A stretch of DNA of 64,000 bases from the NCBI RefSeq assembly GCF_003144115.1, contig NW_020312025.1, forward strand, positions 7,461 to 71,460, written 5' to 3'. This stretch comes from Tilletiopsis washingtonensis. Taxonomy: Eukaryota > Basidiomycota > Exobasidiomycetes > Entylomatales. The position numbers were made by a program, and so were the translations under genes. Positions 9,948 through 21,951 of the stretch are shown here, in pieces; position 1 is the stretch's first letter, and each line of letters opens with the position of its first letter. The notes beneath the pieces are model-generated. The model was not told the origin of the DNA. It saw only the letters and a program-made list of their open reading frames with translations, and made no database searches.

Positions 9948-12900
9948 TCAGTGGGCGCCCTCCTCGCGCAGCATAGCCTTGAGGCGTGCAATGCGCGCCT
10001 CCATGCCCACGAGCGACGTCTGCAGGGCGCGGTGCCGGTTGCCCAGGCCCGCCGTGGCGCTGACGTCGCCGGCAGGCTCCTCTGTCAGCGTCGACGTCGT
10101 CGTCGCCGGCGCGGCAGACGCCCAGCGCGGGCGCGGCAGGGCCAGGTTGGCCTCCGAGTGCCGCTTCGACAGCGTGCGCCCCAGCTTGGCCGTGTTGCTG
10201 CTGCGCCGGCGCGGGGGCTGCGGCGCTTGCGTCTCGGGGACCTTCTCGAGTGCGGCGCCCTCCTGTGCGGGCGGTGACGGCACTCGCATGGGCTGGACGT
10301 TGCGCAGCGGCTGCAGCGAGGCGCGGCGCGGAGCATGGCGATTCTGCGCGGGCCCGTCGGCGCCGAACGCATCCGTGAGACTCGGCATGCTCGGACTGCC
10401 CGCCTGGCCGAGGCCGGTGCCGATGCTGCGCGATTTGGCTAGCCGGTGGCCCTTGTCCTCGCTGCTGCCGCGCACGACGCCCTGGCGGAACTCTGCCAGC
10501 ATCTCGCGGCTGTCGCGTCGCCGCATACGGCCGGGGCCCTCCTCGGACCTCAGCCGCACGTGTTCTGGGCGTTCGGGCGCGCTGGGCCCGCCGAGGATGG
10601 GCGCGCCGAGCAGCGCCATGCTGCTGATCGGCGGACTGGCGCTTCGCGAGCCCTTGGTCGCCTCTGCCGAGCCTGCGAGCGAAGCGTCCGGCGCGATCTC
10701 GAGCGGCTCTGCCTCGGGGGACGGCCACCTCGGAGGCGCCGCTGACCGAGGCGGCGACAGCTGGTCGAACGACGTCACAAAGAGAGGGCTGCTGACCCGA
10801 GCGGCCTTGGTCGGAGTGGTCTTCTCCTGCGCCTTCAGGAGGAGTTGCCTGGCGCTGCGCCGCTTCTGCAGTCTCCCGCCGACGGCGGGGAGGGCCAGCG
10901 ACGCGGACGTGTTGACTGCCGCGTCGCGATACTCTGGCTTGGCCGCTGAAGACGAGGGCATGCCAAGCCGTGCCGACAAGGGTGCGTCCTGGTAGGCGGG
11001 CGCAGGCGCGGGCGGTGGCGCAGAGCGACTCGGCGATGCCAGCGTGACCACTGGCTGCAGCACGGCCCCGTCGGCGTGATGGAGGAAGCGCGGCAGCTGG
11101 GCCACGCGCTGTGCTCCCATGAGCGCGGCAGAGAGCGACCTCACCGGCAGCTGCATGTCGTCCTTCGCCACGGGCGGCAAGGTACCGGCCGCCTGCAGCG
11201 CTTGCGTGCCCAGGCCCGACAAGCCCGGTGCCGTTGCCGAGTGTGGCAGCCTCGGCCGCGTCGGCGCGAAGACGGGCATCGGAGAGCGCGCCAGCGGCAC
11301 CGCCGCCGGGCGGCGCGGTTTCCGCACACTTGCAGCCGCCGTCCACATCTCGTTCCACGCTTCACGCTCGCTGAGAGCGCGCCGAGCGTTGCTGCCTCCG
11401 GAACACTCCGAGCTGGCGGGGCCCAGGGATGCCTCGGCACCTGGCGTGGCTGACCGTGCACGGTCGAGGTCGTTGCGCCGTATCCGCACACCGGTGGCCA
11501 GCGGAAAGGGGTACGGCGAGGACGGCACGCCGGGAGTGGCGACGGACGTCATGGCGAGCGCGGCTGCCGAGTGCTGAGCGCCTGCGTTCGCTCGGAAGTC
11601 GGCGCCAAGGCTCGGCATGGACGTCTTGCGCAGCGGCGTGACGAACGTCGGCGCGTGGGTGTTCGAGACGGCGCGCCCGGCCATCTCGACAGCGCGCCGA
11701 TGCAGCGGACGCTGCAGCGAGCCGTGCCACGGCGTTGACAGTGCCGGCGGCGTCGGCATGGCCCGAGCGGCAGAGGCCATCTTCCCGAATGGCGTCGAGG
11801 CTGTCGGCGCAGAGCTGTGCTCGTGGACTGCATCGGGCCAGGGAGAGCCATCGGGGCTTGCGTACACGTTCGCGGCTGCCCGATACGGAACGCCGGCAGG
11901 GGTGGAGGTAGGCAGTGCATCGGCGGCGAAGGTCTTGACGTTCCTCTTGAACGCATCGGCCTCCGGCAAAAGGGACAGACCAACGAAGTACGTGTCCACG
12001 TCTTGCCAGCAGCTCTCTTCGTCCTCGGCATCCTCGGCCAGGCTGGACGTGTGACTGTTCGAGCGCGAGATGGTGCGGCGTTCCAGCGCACGAGCCGTCG
12101 GCGACGAGTGCACTACCGTGTCCGAGCTGTCTGCCGCAGCGTAGTTGGGCGACTCCTCCCACCGGCCCTCCATGGCACGCTCCCATGCGTCAGCGGCCTG
12201 TGTCGGCGGCGACTCGTAGATGTCGCGTGCGGTCTCGTCCATGTGCGGGATGTGCGCGATGCCGGCAAACTTGCGGCTGCCGTCAAAGCTGCTCAGCAGC
12301 GAGGGCGACATGAGACTGTCGTGAAAGCTGTGGCCGCGCGCCGCTGCGCGTGGGCTGTGCACTACCGAGACCTCGGGCTCTGCCGTGGGGTCTGTGGGGC
12401 TCAGACGAGGCCTGAAGGGAGCGGCATGGGCGTATGGCTGCGCCCACTGCGTGCCGCGGAAGAATGGGTGCGCCTTGACGTCGTCCGACGACGTGCGGCC
12501 CAGGCGCTGCTCCGGCGGTGCAACGAGTGCGCTGATGACGCTCCACAGTTCGTCGGAGCGAGGAATGCTGCGGTCCACGCGGAATGTGTTCTGGTGGGGC
12601 ACAAGTGAGCGAAAAGGCCTCGTCTGCACGGCGTTCTGCGGCGACGCACCGCAAAATTGAGCTTCTGCTCGACCACCTGCGTCGGCGTGCCTTGGAACGG
12701 CAGGACGCTGTGAGTCATCTCGTAGAGGATGAGCCCGACGCCCCACCAGTCGACGTCGGGGCCGTACGAGCCCTCCCCGTCGGCGCGCGGCGCATCTGCT
12801 TGCTCACGCGCCGGCGTGCTCTCCACGCTGCTGTCGTCCCATCGCTGGGACGGCGAGAGGTCGGTGAGCCCGGGCCGGTACGCGTCACGCCAGTTCATGC

Positions 12901-13924
12901 GGCTGTCGGCCGCCTCGGCGCGCTCCTGACGCAGCTGCAGGAGCTCCGGGGCGAGGTAGTCGGACGTGCCGGCGATGCAGTTGTGCGAGTGATGCACGCG
13001 ACGCCGCGTTCCGCTCGCCGAGCCCTCGGACGGCTCTGCGTAGTGTGAGAAAGGCGCAGCAATGCCAAAGTCGCAGAGCTTCAGATGGCCCGAGTCTGCG
13101 ATCAGCCAGTTTGCCGGCTTGATGTCGCTGCATACAGGCTGTTAGAGCTGGGGGCCCACTGTCCTGTCTCGCGCCACTCACCGATGCATGTAGCCCGTCT
13201 CGTGCAGCCAGCTGACGCCTGCGACCATGTCGCGCCCCCAGCTCCGCACATGCTCCTCTCTGAAGCGCCCGTGCGCGTCTGTGAGGTCGTTGTTCTCGCC
13301 GGCCTCGCTTGCGCTGCGCATCAGCATGTCGAGGTCGCCGGCGGGAAAGTACTGCATCGCGATGAAGACATCGTTCCGGCTTGTCCATGCCGCGTGGATC
13401 TCGGGCGTGGGCAGCTCGCCCAGGCCTTCGCGCGCGGAGCGTGCGAGCGTGAGGATGTGGCGCTCCAGCGACGGCGAGAGGTTCGACACGGCAAAGGCAC
13501 CGACGACGGTGCGCTTGACCGCCGACTTGACGACGTACAGCTGCCGGTCCAGGCGGCAGCGCATGACCTCGCAGAAGCCGCCGCCGCCGGCAGACATGTT
13601 GCGGTTGAGCTCGACTTCGGCGATGAAGTCCTTCTCCTGCAGGCTCAGGGAGGCCAGCGCCTGCAGCTGGCCATGTGCAGCCCGTCGCAGGGCGTTGTCG
13701 TCGTCGTGGATAGACGAAGAGACGGGATACCACGCAGCCATGGCAAGATCGAGCTCGCTCGAGCTCGCGTTCGGCGGCGCGACGGACGTGGCCGGGCGTG
13801 GCACGGGCAGCTCGGCGCACAGCGAGTGCAGCATCATCTGCACGGCGGGAGAGCGCAGACATGCCAGCACTTGGGCGTGCCGCGAGGCCCACGGCTCTCG
13901 CGACGGGACGAGTGTGCCAACCAT
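9948..13924 (-). CDS. AGC-type protein kinase (DMPK/MRCK-like) with long disordered tail
   Basis: Three exons: 13182-13924, 12650-13127, 9948-12590 (introns of 54 and 59 bp); 1287 residues. Kinase landmarks in order: glycine loop GGGGFCEV, the VVK lysine, hinge AMQYFPAGDLDMLM, catalytic loop HRDIKPANW (247-255), DFG (267-269), APE (307-309), DWWGVGLILYEM (from 374). The sequence then continues through HPFFRGTQW into about 850 residues of Ser/Pro/Ala-rich disordered sequence ending near LKAMLREEG. GGDL/AGDL-type hinges and the DWW box point to the AGC DMPK/MRCK/NDR branch. All residues needed for catalysis are present. Compared with the family, about 50 extra residues sit between APE and DWW. 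No coiled coil, C1 or PH domain is visible in the tail, so it is not a standard MRCK or ROCK. Substrate and pathway are unknown. Confidence 0.8.
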
Positions 13925-15738
13925 GCGAGGGTCCGCCCGCCCTGGCGTCGCCGCGAGGCCGCTGCCAGGCGCTGCTGCTGACGATGCCGAGCCGTGGTAG
14001 CCCCAAGAGATGAGGCCAGCAGACCGAGGCGAGGCGCGGAAGAGAAGTGGCGTCGAGGCGGCGCAGAGTGCTTGATGCGGAGAGAGGTGCTTGCTGGACG
14101 TCGAGTTGGGGAGTGAAAGGGTGTGAGTGAGAGTGAGAGAGAGGGAGCGGGAGTTTGAGCGCGCAGGTGCACCGCAACACCGGGTGCGCCAAAGTCGATT
14201 GAGCGAGCGCCGACCTCAGCCAGGCACAACCGGCCGTCCCGACGAGCAATATCGCCGAGCGTGGTGCCGCTGGATGCGCTGCGGAGCTGCAGCGGGTGCG
14301 GGCGAGAAGGGCAGGGCGCGCCCAAGCTGTTCCTGCCCGCTGCAGGCTGTGCGGCGAGCTAGGCTGCGGTGCGGCGCGTCGTGCGTGCAGCGAGGCGTGT
14401 GCTGCGCCGCGGCGGTGCTGCGTAGATGCTGCGAGGCTCGGCGCTGGCGGAGACGGTGCAGCAGCACGGCGGGCGGGATGGGGTGAGGAAGAAGCGAAGT
14501 GGGCAGGATGACTGAGCGCACCGGGCGGGCGGGAGAGCGGGGCGCGCGGCACGGCCGACAGGCACCATGCACGCGCTCGGCGCTCGGCGCGGGGCAGGCT
14601 GAGAGCAACACATGCGCACAAAGCGCGAGGTGGAGCATGCGTCAACCTGCGCCGCGCCCAGCGTGCAGCCGTCCCGCCGTCGCCGCCTCGCAAGCGCACG
14701 GCGATCAGTCCGCCGCATGCCGCATGCCCGGCGACGTCAAGCTCGCCCCTCGAGCCCGTCCTGGCCCATCGAGCGCTCTGCTGCGGCGAGCTACGTCCCT
14801 GCGAGGCTAGCCTGCGGAGCGCCGTGCCGGAAGAATGCTTGCTGCTCTCGCGTGCGCAAGCGCGGCAGCGACGCAGCAAACGCACCCGCACCCGTACCGG
14901 CGCACCGGTTCCGCCGGGCTCCCCGTCTTGCGTGAAGCATCTTTTGTGCTGCTGCGCATGGAGCGTCCTGTGCGGCGCTCTCTGAGCTTTGGCAAAAGCA
15001 GTTCTGTGCTTCGAGAAGCTGGCCGAGCGAGAGACGGCAGCGCTGAGAGAGGACAGCTGCAGCCCGGCGCAGGCGGCGGCAGCGGGGCGAGAGCAACACG
15101 CACGTGACGCGCCGCCGCCCGGCGCCCCTCTCGCCCGCACTCCGCAGGCAGTCTGTGCGTCCGCGCGCGATCCGGATGGTGCGAGATTATGCTCAAAATG
15201 CGCAGACAGGGCTCAGCGTAGGATTCTCGTGGCCCTCGCCGGGAGCGGCTTGCTGCTGCGCTCGCTGACCAAGTTCATGGGTGCACACGACGCCTCGCAC
15301 CAGCACAGTGCAGCGCGCAGCGAGTCGCGCGGCGCGTCGCATGCGCGGCGCTATGCCGCGCCGCCGCCGCCTCCACCCTCACCTCATCACCGTCCACTCG
15401 TCGTCGTGTCCGCCGGGCGCTGCGCTCTCCTTCGCGCACCGCCGTCCACTGCGCATCTCTCGCAAAGCTTGCTGCACTCCTCTCTTGCCTCCGCGTACCC
15501 TCGCCGCTCTCGCACGCGGTGCGCACGGCGGCTTCTCCACACTCCTCCCATCTTCGGCTAGCGCGCTCAGCCTCTCCGCCACTGCACCGCAGCTGCGAAG
15601 GTCTTGCGCAGCTCGGCAGGCACGACACATTCCGAGCCCTGAGCACCTGCGCTCGCTCTGCGCTAAGAGCACACCTGGTCTGCACCAGCAGCCCGCCCGA
15701 CGCCGCACGAGCTTCGCTGTCGCAGCCAGACATTCACC
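13925..15738. other. Divergent intergenic region, 1.8 kb (kinase / CUL3 promoters)
   Basis: This is the shared upstream region of the leftward kinase gene and rightward CUL3. A GA-rich simple tract at about 14121-14150 is a pyrimidine tract on the kinase strand. A CT-rich stretch at about 15360-15500 precedes CUL3. No further exon chain, tRNA or repeat element could be supported. Confidence 0.45.
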
Positions 15739-18700
15739 ATGTCGCACGGTGCGCCGCCGCGCCGCCCAGGCGCCCGGCCCGTGAAGCTCAGGACGCCCAA
15801 GCGCGTGAGTCTCGCCTGCTGACCCATAAGGACAACCTCAGACGTAGCGCTGACACTCGTCTCTGCGCCGCAGCCGGGCCTGGAGCTCCCGATCGAGGAC
15901 ATGTGGAAGCGCCTGAGCAACGCCATTGCGCAGATCCAGAACCACAACATCTCCGCGCTGTCGTACGAGGAGCACTACCGCTACGCATACAACCTCGTGC
16001 TCGTGAGTGTCGCTGCTGCGTTGCGCCCCAGCCGTTGCCAGGCTCGTGTGGTGAGATGGCACGTTCTGATTCTTTGTCCGTGCAGTACGACCAGGGCGAC
16101 CTGCTGTACTCCGGTGTGCGCACGCAGATTACCGCGCATCTGTCGAAGACCTGCTCCGACCTCATTGTGCCAGCGTTCCCGGCTGGAGGCGCCTCGGCCG
16201 CGCTGCCGGCCGGCATCATCCTGCCGAAGATGGTGCGCCCGGCATCCTCCTCTGCGACTGCGCCCGGAGCTGCGTCCAAGGGCAAGGGGCGTGCTCTCGA
16301 TCCCGAGCAGCGCGAGGCCGCAGAGCCCGACCTCGTCTCGGGCCCAAGCGCCGGCACAGCTGCAGCACCGCAGGTGGGCGACCGCACGGACAATGTCGCC
16401 CGTACGCAGGCTGGCGAGCGCCTGCTCAAGGCGATCCGCGATGCCTGGGACGATCATGAGGCGTGCACCAAGAAGCTCAAGGACGTCCTGAAGTATGTCG
16501 TGAGTAGCAGCCGCCAAGCCAGGGGCACAGCGCCGGCGGCCAGCGCGGTCCGGACTGCCCAGGTCTCGTCTTGCTGATCCACTATGCTCAGGACCGCGTG
16601 TACGTCGGCAAAGCCGGCGTGCCCGAGATCTACGACCTTGGCTTGGAGCTCTTTCGCGACACGGTCATCTTCTCGACTGCCTTCCCGATCCACACGCATC
16701 TCTACACGACGCTGCTCGTGCAGATCCAGATCGAGCGCGAAGGCTCCGTCATCAACCGCAGCGCCATCAAGTCGAACATCGACATGCTCACTGCGCTGTC
16801 TGCGCCCAGCTCTGCCGGAAGCGGCCGCCTGGCCTCGTCCGCTAGCAGCTCGCGCCCGTCCTCGTCTAAGAGCGTCTACCAGACTGACTTCGAGCCAGCC
16901 TTCCTGGCCACCTCGACCGAGTTCTACCGGGCCGAGGCGACGCGGCTGCTCGACGCGCGCGATGCTGGCGCGTACCTGCGGCACGTGGAGCGGCGCTTCA
17001 TCGAAGAGGCGGGCCGGGTCGCAGTGTACCTGCACAATTCGACAGACACCCCGCTGCGGGTGCTGCTCGAGGCCGAGCTGCTCGCGCGGCACCTGCAGAC
17101 GATCATCGACATGCCCGGCAGCGGCCTGGTCACGATGCTGGACGAAGGGCGGCACGAAGATCTCACGAGGCTGTACAGTCTGTTCAAGCGCGTCACCGAG
17201 GGACTGCCGACGCTGAAGGCAGCCGTCAAGGCGTACGTGGCCAGCACGGGCAAGCAGATCAACCTCCAGGTGGCGTCGCAGGCTTCGGCGCCGCCTTCTG
17301 CCGCCACGGCGAGTGCTCGCTCGGATGGCCCGACCGTCGACGGCGACGGCTCGGCGAAGGCCACTGGAAGCAAGCCCACCACCGCGCGAGAGGCAGCCAG
17401 CGACCAGAACGCCGCGTCGACGCCACAGGCGGCCATGGCGCTGAAGTGGGTCGAAGACGTGCTGGCGTTCAAGCACAAATTCGACTACGTCTTGAAGCAC
17501 TGCTTCAACGACGACAAGTCGTGCGAGACGGCCATCAACGAGGTGAGTGCCGCACACGTGCTGCAGAGGCGGGTTGCTGACTGCATCGCACAGGCATTCG
17601 AGACGTTCGTGAACAGCAACGCGCGCGCGCCCGAGTTCATCTCACTCTTCATCGACGAGAATCTGAAGAAGGGCCTCAAGGGCAAGACCGAAGAGGAGGT
17701 CGACGACGTGCTCAACCGCACCATCATCGTGTTCCGCTTCCTGCACGAGAAGGACACCTTCGAGCGCTACTACAAGGGCCACCTGACGAAGCGCCTGCTG
17801 CAGGGGCGCAGCGTGTCCGACGACGCCGAGCGGGGCATGATGGCCAAGCTCAAGATCGAGTGCGGGCACGGCTACGTGCAGAAGCTGCAGGGCATGCTCA
17901 ACGACATGAAGGTGTCCGAGGACACGATGGGCGAGTTTGCCGAGTCGATACAGCGCAGCCAGCGGGTGAGTGGCGTGCGCGTGCGCCGCCCGGCCGCAAC
18001 CGAGCGCTGACATCTGCCGACAGCCAATGCCGTTCGACCTCTCCGTAAATGTGCTGACGTCGACGTACTGGCCGATCAATGCGCAAGCGCAGCCGTGCAC
18101 GATGGGCCCGGCCATGATCGACGCTCGCGATGCCTTCACCCGCTTCTACCAGTCGCGCCACAGCGGCCGCATTCTGACGTGGCACCCGAATCTCGGCAAC
18201 GCCGATGTGCGCGTCGCGTTCCGCGCTCGCAAGCACGAGCTCAACGTTTCGACGTACGCACTCGTCGTGCTGCTGCTCTTCGAGGATGTCGCCGAGGACG
18301 AGCCGCTGAGCTACGCGCAGATCCTCGGCAGCACGCAGATCCTCGAGCCGGAGCTGCAGCGCACCCTGCAGAGCCTCGCGTGCGCCAAGTACAAGATTCT
18401 GCTCAAAGAGCCAAAGGGCCGCGACATCGGCCCGAATGACAAGTTCACCTTCAACGCCGGCTTCACCTGCAGCCTCGCTCGCATCAAGATCGCCCAGGTG
18501 CGTCGCCCGCGCCGCCTTGCTTTGCGATGTCACACTGATGCACGTCCCCGCAGATCGCTGCGCGCGTCGAGTCCGCTGCCGAGCGCAAGGAGACGACGGC
18601 AAAGGTGGAGGAGGAGCGCAAGAACCAGGTCGAGGTGAGCACCGGTGCCTGCGAGCTTTCCTGCAGGCTTTGCTGATCATCCTCTGCCCGTCCAGGCCTG

Positions 18701-18946
18701 CATTGTGCGCGTCATGAAGGACCGCAAGGCGATGACGCACAACGAACTCGTGCAGGAGGTCATCCGGCAGCTCGTGGCACGCTTCCAGCCCGCCCCGGCG
18801 CTGGTCAAGCGGCGCATCGAGAGTCTGATCGACCGAGTGCGTGCTCTGCCGGCCTCTGGAAGCCGACGTCCGCTGACATATCTCTTCCGCAGGAGTACCT
18901 CGAGCGCGCCGAGGGCCAGATGAACGTGTACAACTACCTCGCATAG
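15739..18946 (+). CDS. CUL3: Cullin-3, scaffold of CUL3-RING ubiquitin ligases
   Basis: Nine exons: 15739-15804, 15874-16002, 16086-16499, 16592-17542, 17594-17965, 18024-18497, 18554-18634, 18696-18836, 18893-18946; 893 residues. The N-terminal cullin repeat begins with WKRLSNAIAQIQNHN and SALSYEEHYRYAYNLVL, as in CUL3. The cullin homology domain includes FINSNARAPEFISLFID-type sequence and YYKGHLTKRLLQGRS. The C-terminal winged helix has IVRVMKDRKAMTHNELV with the predicted NEDD8-acceptor lysine at about K837, and ends MNVYNYLA. Known role: binds BTB adaptors at the N-terminus and Rbx1 at the C-terminus. The protein is about 125 residues longer than human CUL3, mainly from two Ala/Ser-rich insertions (about 16190-16420 and 17270-17440). 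Intron 17543-17593 is 51 bp and stop-free. ULA1, part of its activating pathway, lies further right in the window. Confidence 0.93.
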
Positions 18947-19084
18947 GCGCGCGGCGCCCGCCTCGAACGACATAGGGTCCATCCGACACCACACACACAC
19001 CGCCTCTCATTAGTCACACTGCCGCGCATGAATCTCTAGTCTCACGCCTCCCCCTTGCATGCCCGACGCTTAGCGAGCATGCGT

Positions 19085-21951
19085 TCATTCGTCGTCGACG
19101 CTGAAGGTGAGCATGCCCTTTGGCCGCTTGTCCTTGTCCTTCTTGCGCTTCTTCTCGCGCTTGGCGTCCGCGCCCTGCTTGCCCGCCTTCGAGTCCTCGT
19201 CGCTGCCCGACCCTGCGCCGACGGCCGTGCGCTTGGCACGTGGTACGAAGGCAGGCCGGAAGGCGTTCGACGGGTCCGATGCGTCTGGCCCAGCCCGCGG
19301 TGCAATGTCCACTGCAGGCTGCTGTGGCGCGGCTGCGCTTCGAGGGGCGGCCGGCGCTGCTGCTTTGGCCGCCAGCGGTCGCACTGGCGCCTCGTCGCCG
19401 TCCTCCTCGTCGTCCGAGGCAAAGACGGCCTTGAAGATGTCGATCGGCGGCCGCACGTAGGTCAGCGTCTCGCGGCCTTGGTTCTCGTCTTCGCCCAAGC
19501 CGACTGTCTCGAGAGAGCGCGCTGCGGCCTTGGCTGGCTCTGATTGGCCACTGCCGCTCGCATGTGCTGTCGGGCCAGCGCTTGCTGGAGCAGCGCCGAA
19601 GGCTGTCGGCAAGGCGGTCGGCGCCACAGGGTCAGCCGCGCCGCTCGTCCAAGCCCGACCCTTGGCCATCTGCTCGAGCTCGTGGCGATTGGCTTCCCAA
19701 TGTGCGTTGACGCCGCTGGACGCGCTGGTGCCGGCGGAGGCGTCGTGCAACGTACTGCTCGGCGGAGGCACGCCGAAGCGCTTGCACAGCAACTTCTCGG
19801 GGGCCCAGCTGCTCGTTGACCGAGTGAGCGCGCCGAACATGCCAGATCTGGCCGCCTGCTGAGCGTCGGACAGGATCTCCGTCTCCTCGGGCTCCGGCGC
19901 GGGCTTGCGTAGATCAGCCCGCTCCGTCGGAGGCTTTGGCGTCGGTTGATAGAGGCCGCCAGCCACGATGGGTGCATCCGTCGCTGGGACACCGGATGGC
20001 GCGCTTGAGGAAGAGGTGAAGCGGCTCGACATGGCCACGCTCATCGGCCTGAAGATGCCGGCAGACTTGTTGAACTCGCGCAGCTCCGCATTGCTGGCTT
20101 CCACGCCCTGGCCGGGCGGCGCTGTGAGCGGCTGGGCTTCAGCAGGGTTGGCCTGCGCCGAGAGGTAGCTGCGATAGCGCTCTTGCTTGGCAGGATTGTC
20201 GGCGAAAGGCATGTAGCCTCGCAGCGCTGCGTTTGCCGTGACGCGATCGAGGAATGGCACTTCGAGCGCCGCGAACGGCTCCGGAGACGGTGGCCGTACA
20301 GCGGCAGGTCCAGCAAGCCCGGCTGCTGATTCTGCCTTGACGCGCTGCAGCCGTTCTCTGTCCTTGGCAGAGAGATAGTTCATGATAGACGGCGGCGGAC
20401 CAGGGATCCGAGCTTCGCCCAAGATCGATGCGCGCTGGCAAAGGTGTGAGCAAGAGCAGGGCCAAACGCATGGCATCCTGCCACTCACATCGTCCGGTCG
20501 CAGTGCACCTGGCGCGGCCGGAGGCGCGACACCTTCCGTCGGCGGTGCGCCCTGGACAGCGCCGGCATCAGGCTTAGCGGCGCCTGCAGCATCGACGGCC
20601 CACACGCGCTGCGGGTCGGGAGACCAGTCCTTCGGCACGCTTGGCGGCGCATACCTGCGAAGCACAGCTCAGCTAAGGCTTGGCATCGCGGTGTTGCAAA
20701 TCACTCACAGATGCTCCTCCCTGCCTCGCATCGAGTCTACGACCCGGAAGCCCTTCAGCACGAAAGATCCGTCGGACCAGCGATTGTCGGTGTCGCTGCG
20801 CGCTTGCACGTCGGGCGCCCGTTGCCCGGCTGCTCGCGCCTTGTCGCCAGGCACCGAGCGCCGGGGCTGCGTCTGTCCGAGTGTGGAGGAGTGGATCGAG
20901 TCTCTTGCTGCGTACATCTCGTCTTCGCCGTCCGAGTCCTCTTCCAGCGCACCAAGGCCGAAGCCACCTGAACAACGGGGTGAGCAGGATGCTCCAAGCG
21001 CTCTGGCAGCAGGCGCCAACTCACCTCCGCGGTCGTCGCGCATGACTACCTTGCCCTTGCCAAGCAGGTGCTGCGGCCCGTCGCGCAGGCCCTCCAGAGC
21101 AGGCTGGGCTGGTGCCGCGCCTAGTCCTCGGCGGCCCGACCAGGCATCGGCGGCAATGAGGCGGCTGTCGGGCGGCGGCACGCCATGTGTCGCCGCAGCG
21201 ATGCGTGCTCCCTCGTCGAGCTGCAGCGCTGCGGTCCGCGGCAGGCCCGCAAGCTGCACCAGTGCGGCGTGCCGTGCGGGCGACACGCGTGGCCCCAGCC
21301 CTGAGCCGGCTGTCCAGCCCATGCGCGTCAGCAGGCGCTCGCCCAACGCCGAGCGCGCCGCTACGACACTGTGATGAGAGGTCGGCATGAGCACTGGTGT
21401 GCGACACGCAGCGTCCAGTGCGGGACTCCAAAAACCCACCCATCGCTCGAGCTGCCAGCCGCCAGACCGCCGTCGCTGCCCGTCGCCGTCGGCGGCAGGC
21501 CGAGTGCGCCGAGCAGCGGGTCGTACGCGGCGCCACGTTCCTGCGGCGCAGCCGCTGCGCCGCCGTAGGAGTGCGCCACGACAAGCTGTCCGCGCAGCGC
21601 CTCGCGGTCCTCGTCGTCCATGAAGTCCTCGGCCGTCTGCTGCGGGCGCGCGGCGGCGCCGGCACGGTCGCCATCGCGGCGGCTGCTGCGGAACTGCTGC
21701 GGCGTCCAGCCCTCGCGGCTGCCGACGGTGTTGTAGTAGCCCGCCGAGAAGCCGCCGGTGAAGGCGCCGTGCAGGCGGCGGCGGCCCTGCTCGTCGCGCA
21801 CCTCCTGCTCCCACAGCGGGCGCCCCTCGTTGGGGTCGGCGCGGCGCGAGTCGAGCGGCGGCAGCGGCGTGCCGAGCACGACGAATGACTCGGTCACGCG
21901 CGGCGCCGGCATGCTGGGCGAGAGGCGCCGCCGCAGGCGAGCAGCAGCCAT
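19085..21951 (-). CDS. GPATCH1: G-patch domain protein 1 homologue (spliceosome-associated)
   Basis: Five exons: 21440-21951, 21025-21368, 20709-20967, 20489-20654, 19085-20434; 876 residues. The N-terminus has the GPATCH1/TGH signature: FVVLGTPLPPLD, then VRDEQGRRRLHGAFTGGFSA and YYNTVGSREGWTP. The G-patch starts near residue 179 (ALGERLLTRMGWTAGSGLGP). Further on come GFGLGALEEDSDGED, ILGEARIPGPPPS and a SWAP-like segment ending KLLCKRFGVPPP. The C-terminus is Lys-rich (KREKKRKKDKDKRPKG), probably a nuclear localisation signal. Known role: G-patch proteins activate DEAH RNA helicases, and GPATCH1 is found in catalytic spliceosomes. ATG 21951 is used; a second in-frame ATG 13 codons later (21912) precedes the conserved block and could be the real start. 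Intron 20435-20488 is 54 bp, stop-free and in frame. Confidence 0.85.

Noticed and set aside
13925-15738. A long minus-strand open frame extending from inside the kinase gene to about 15140
   Set aside because: It is out of frame with the kinase exons and its product is low-complexity without motifs; the kinase frame itself begins at a proper ATG at 13924.
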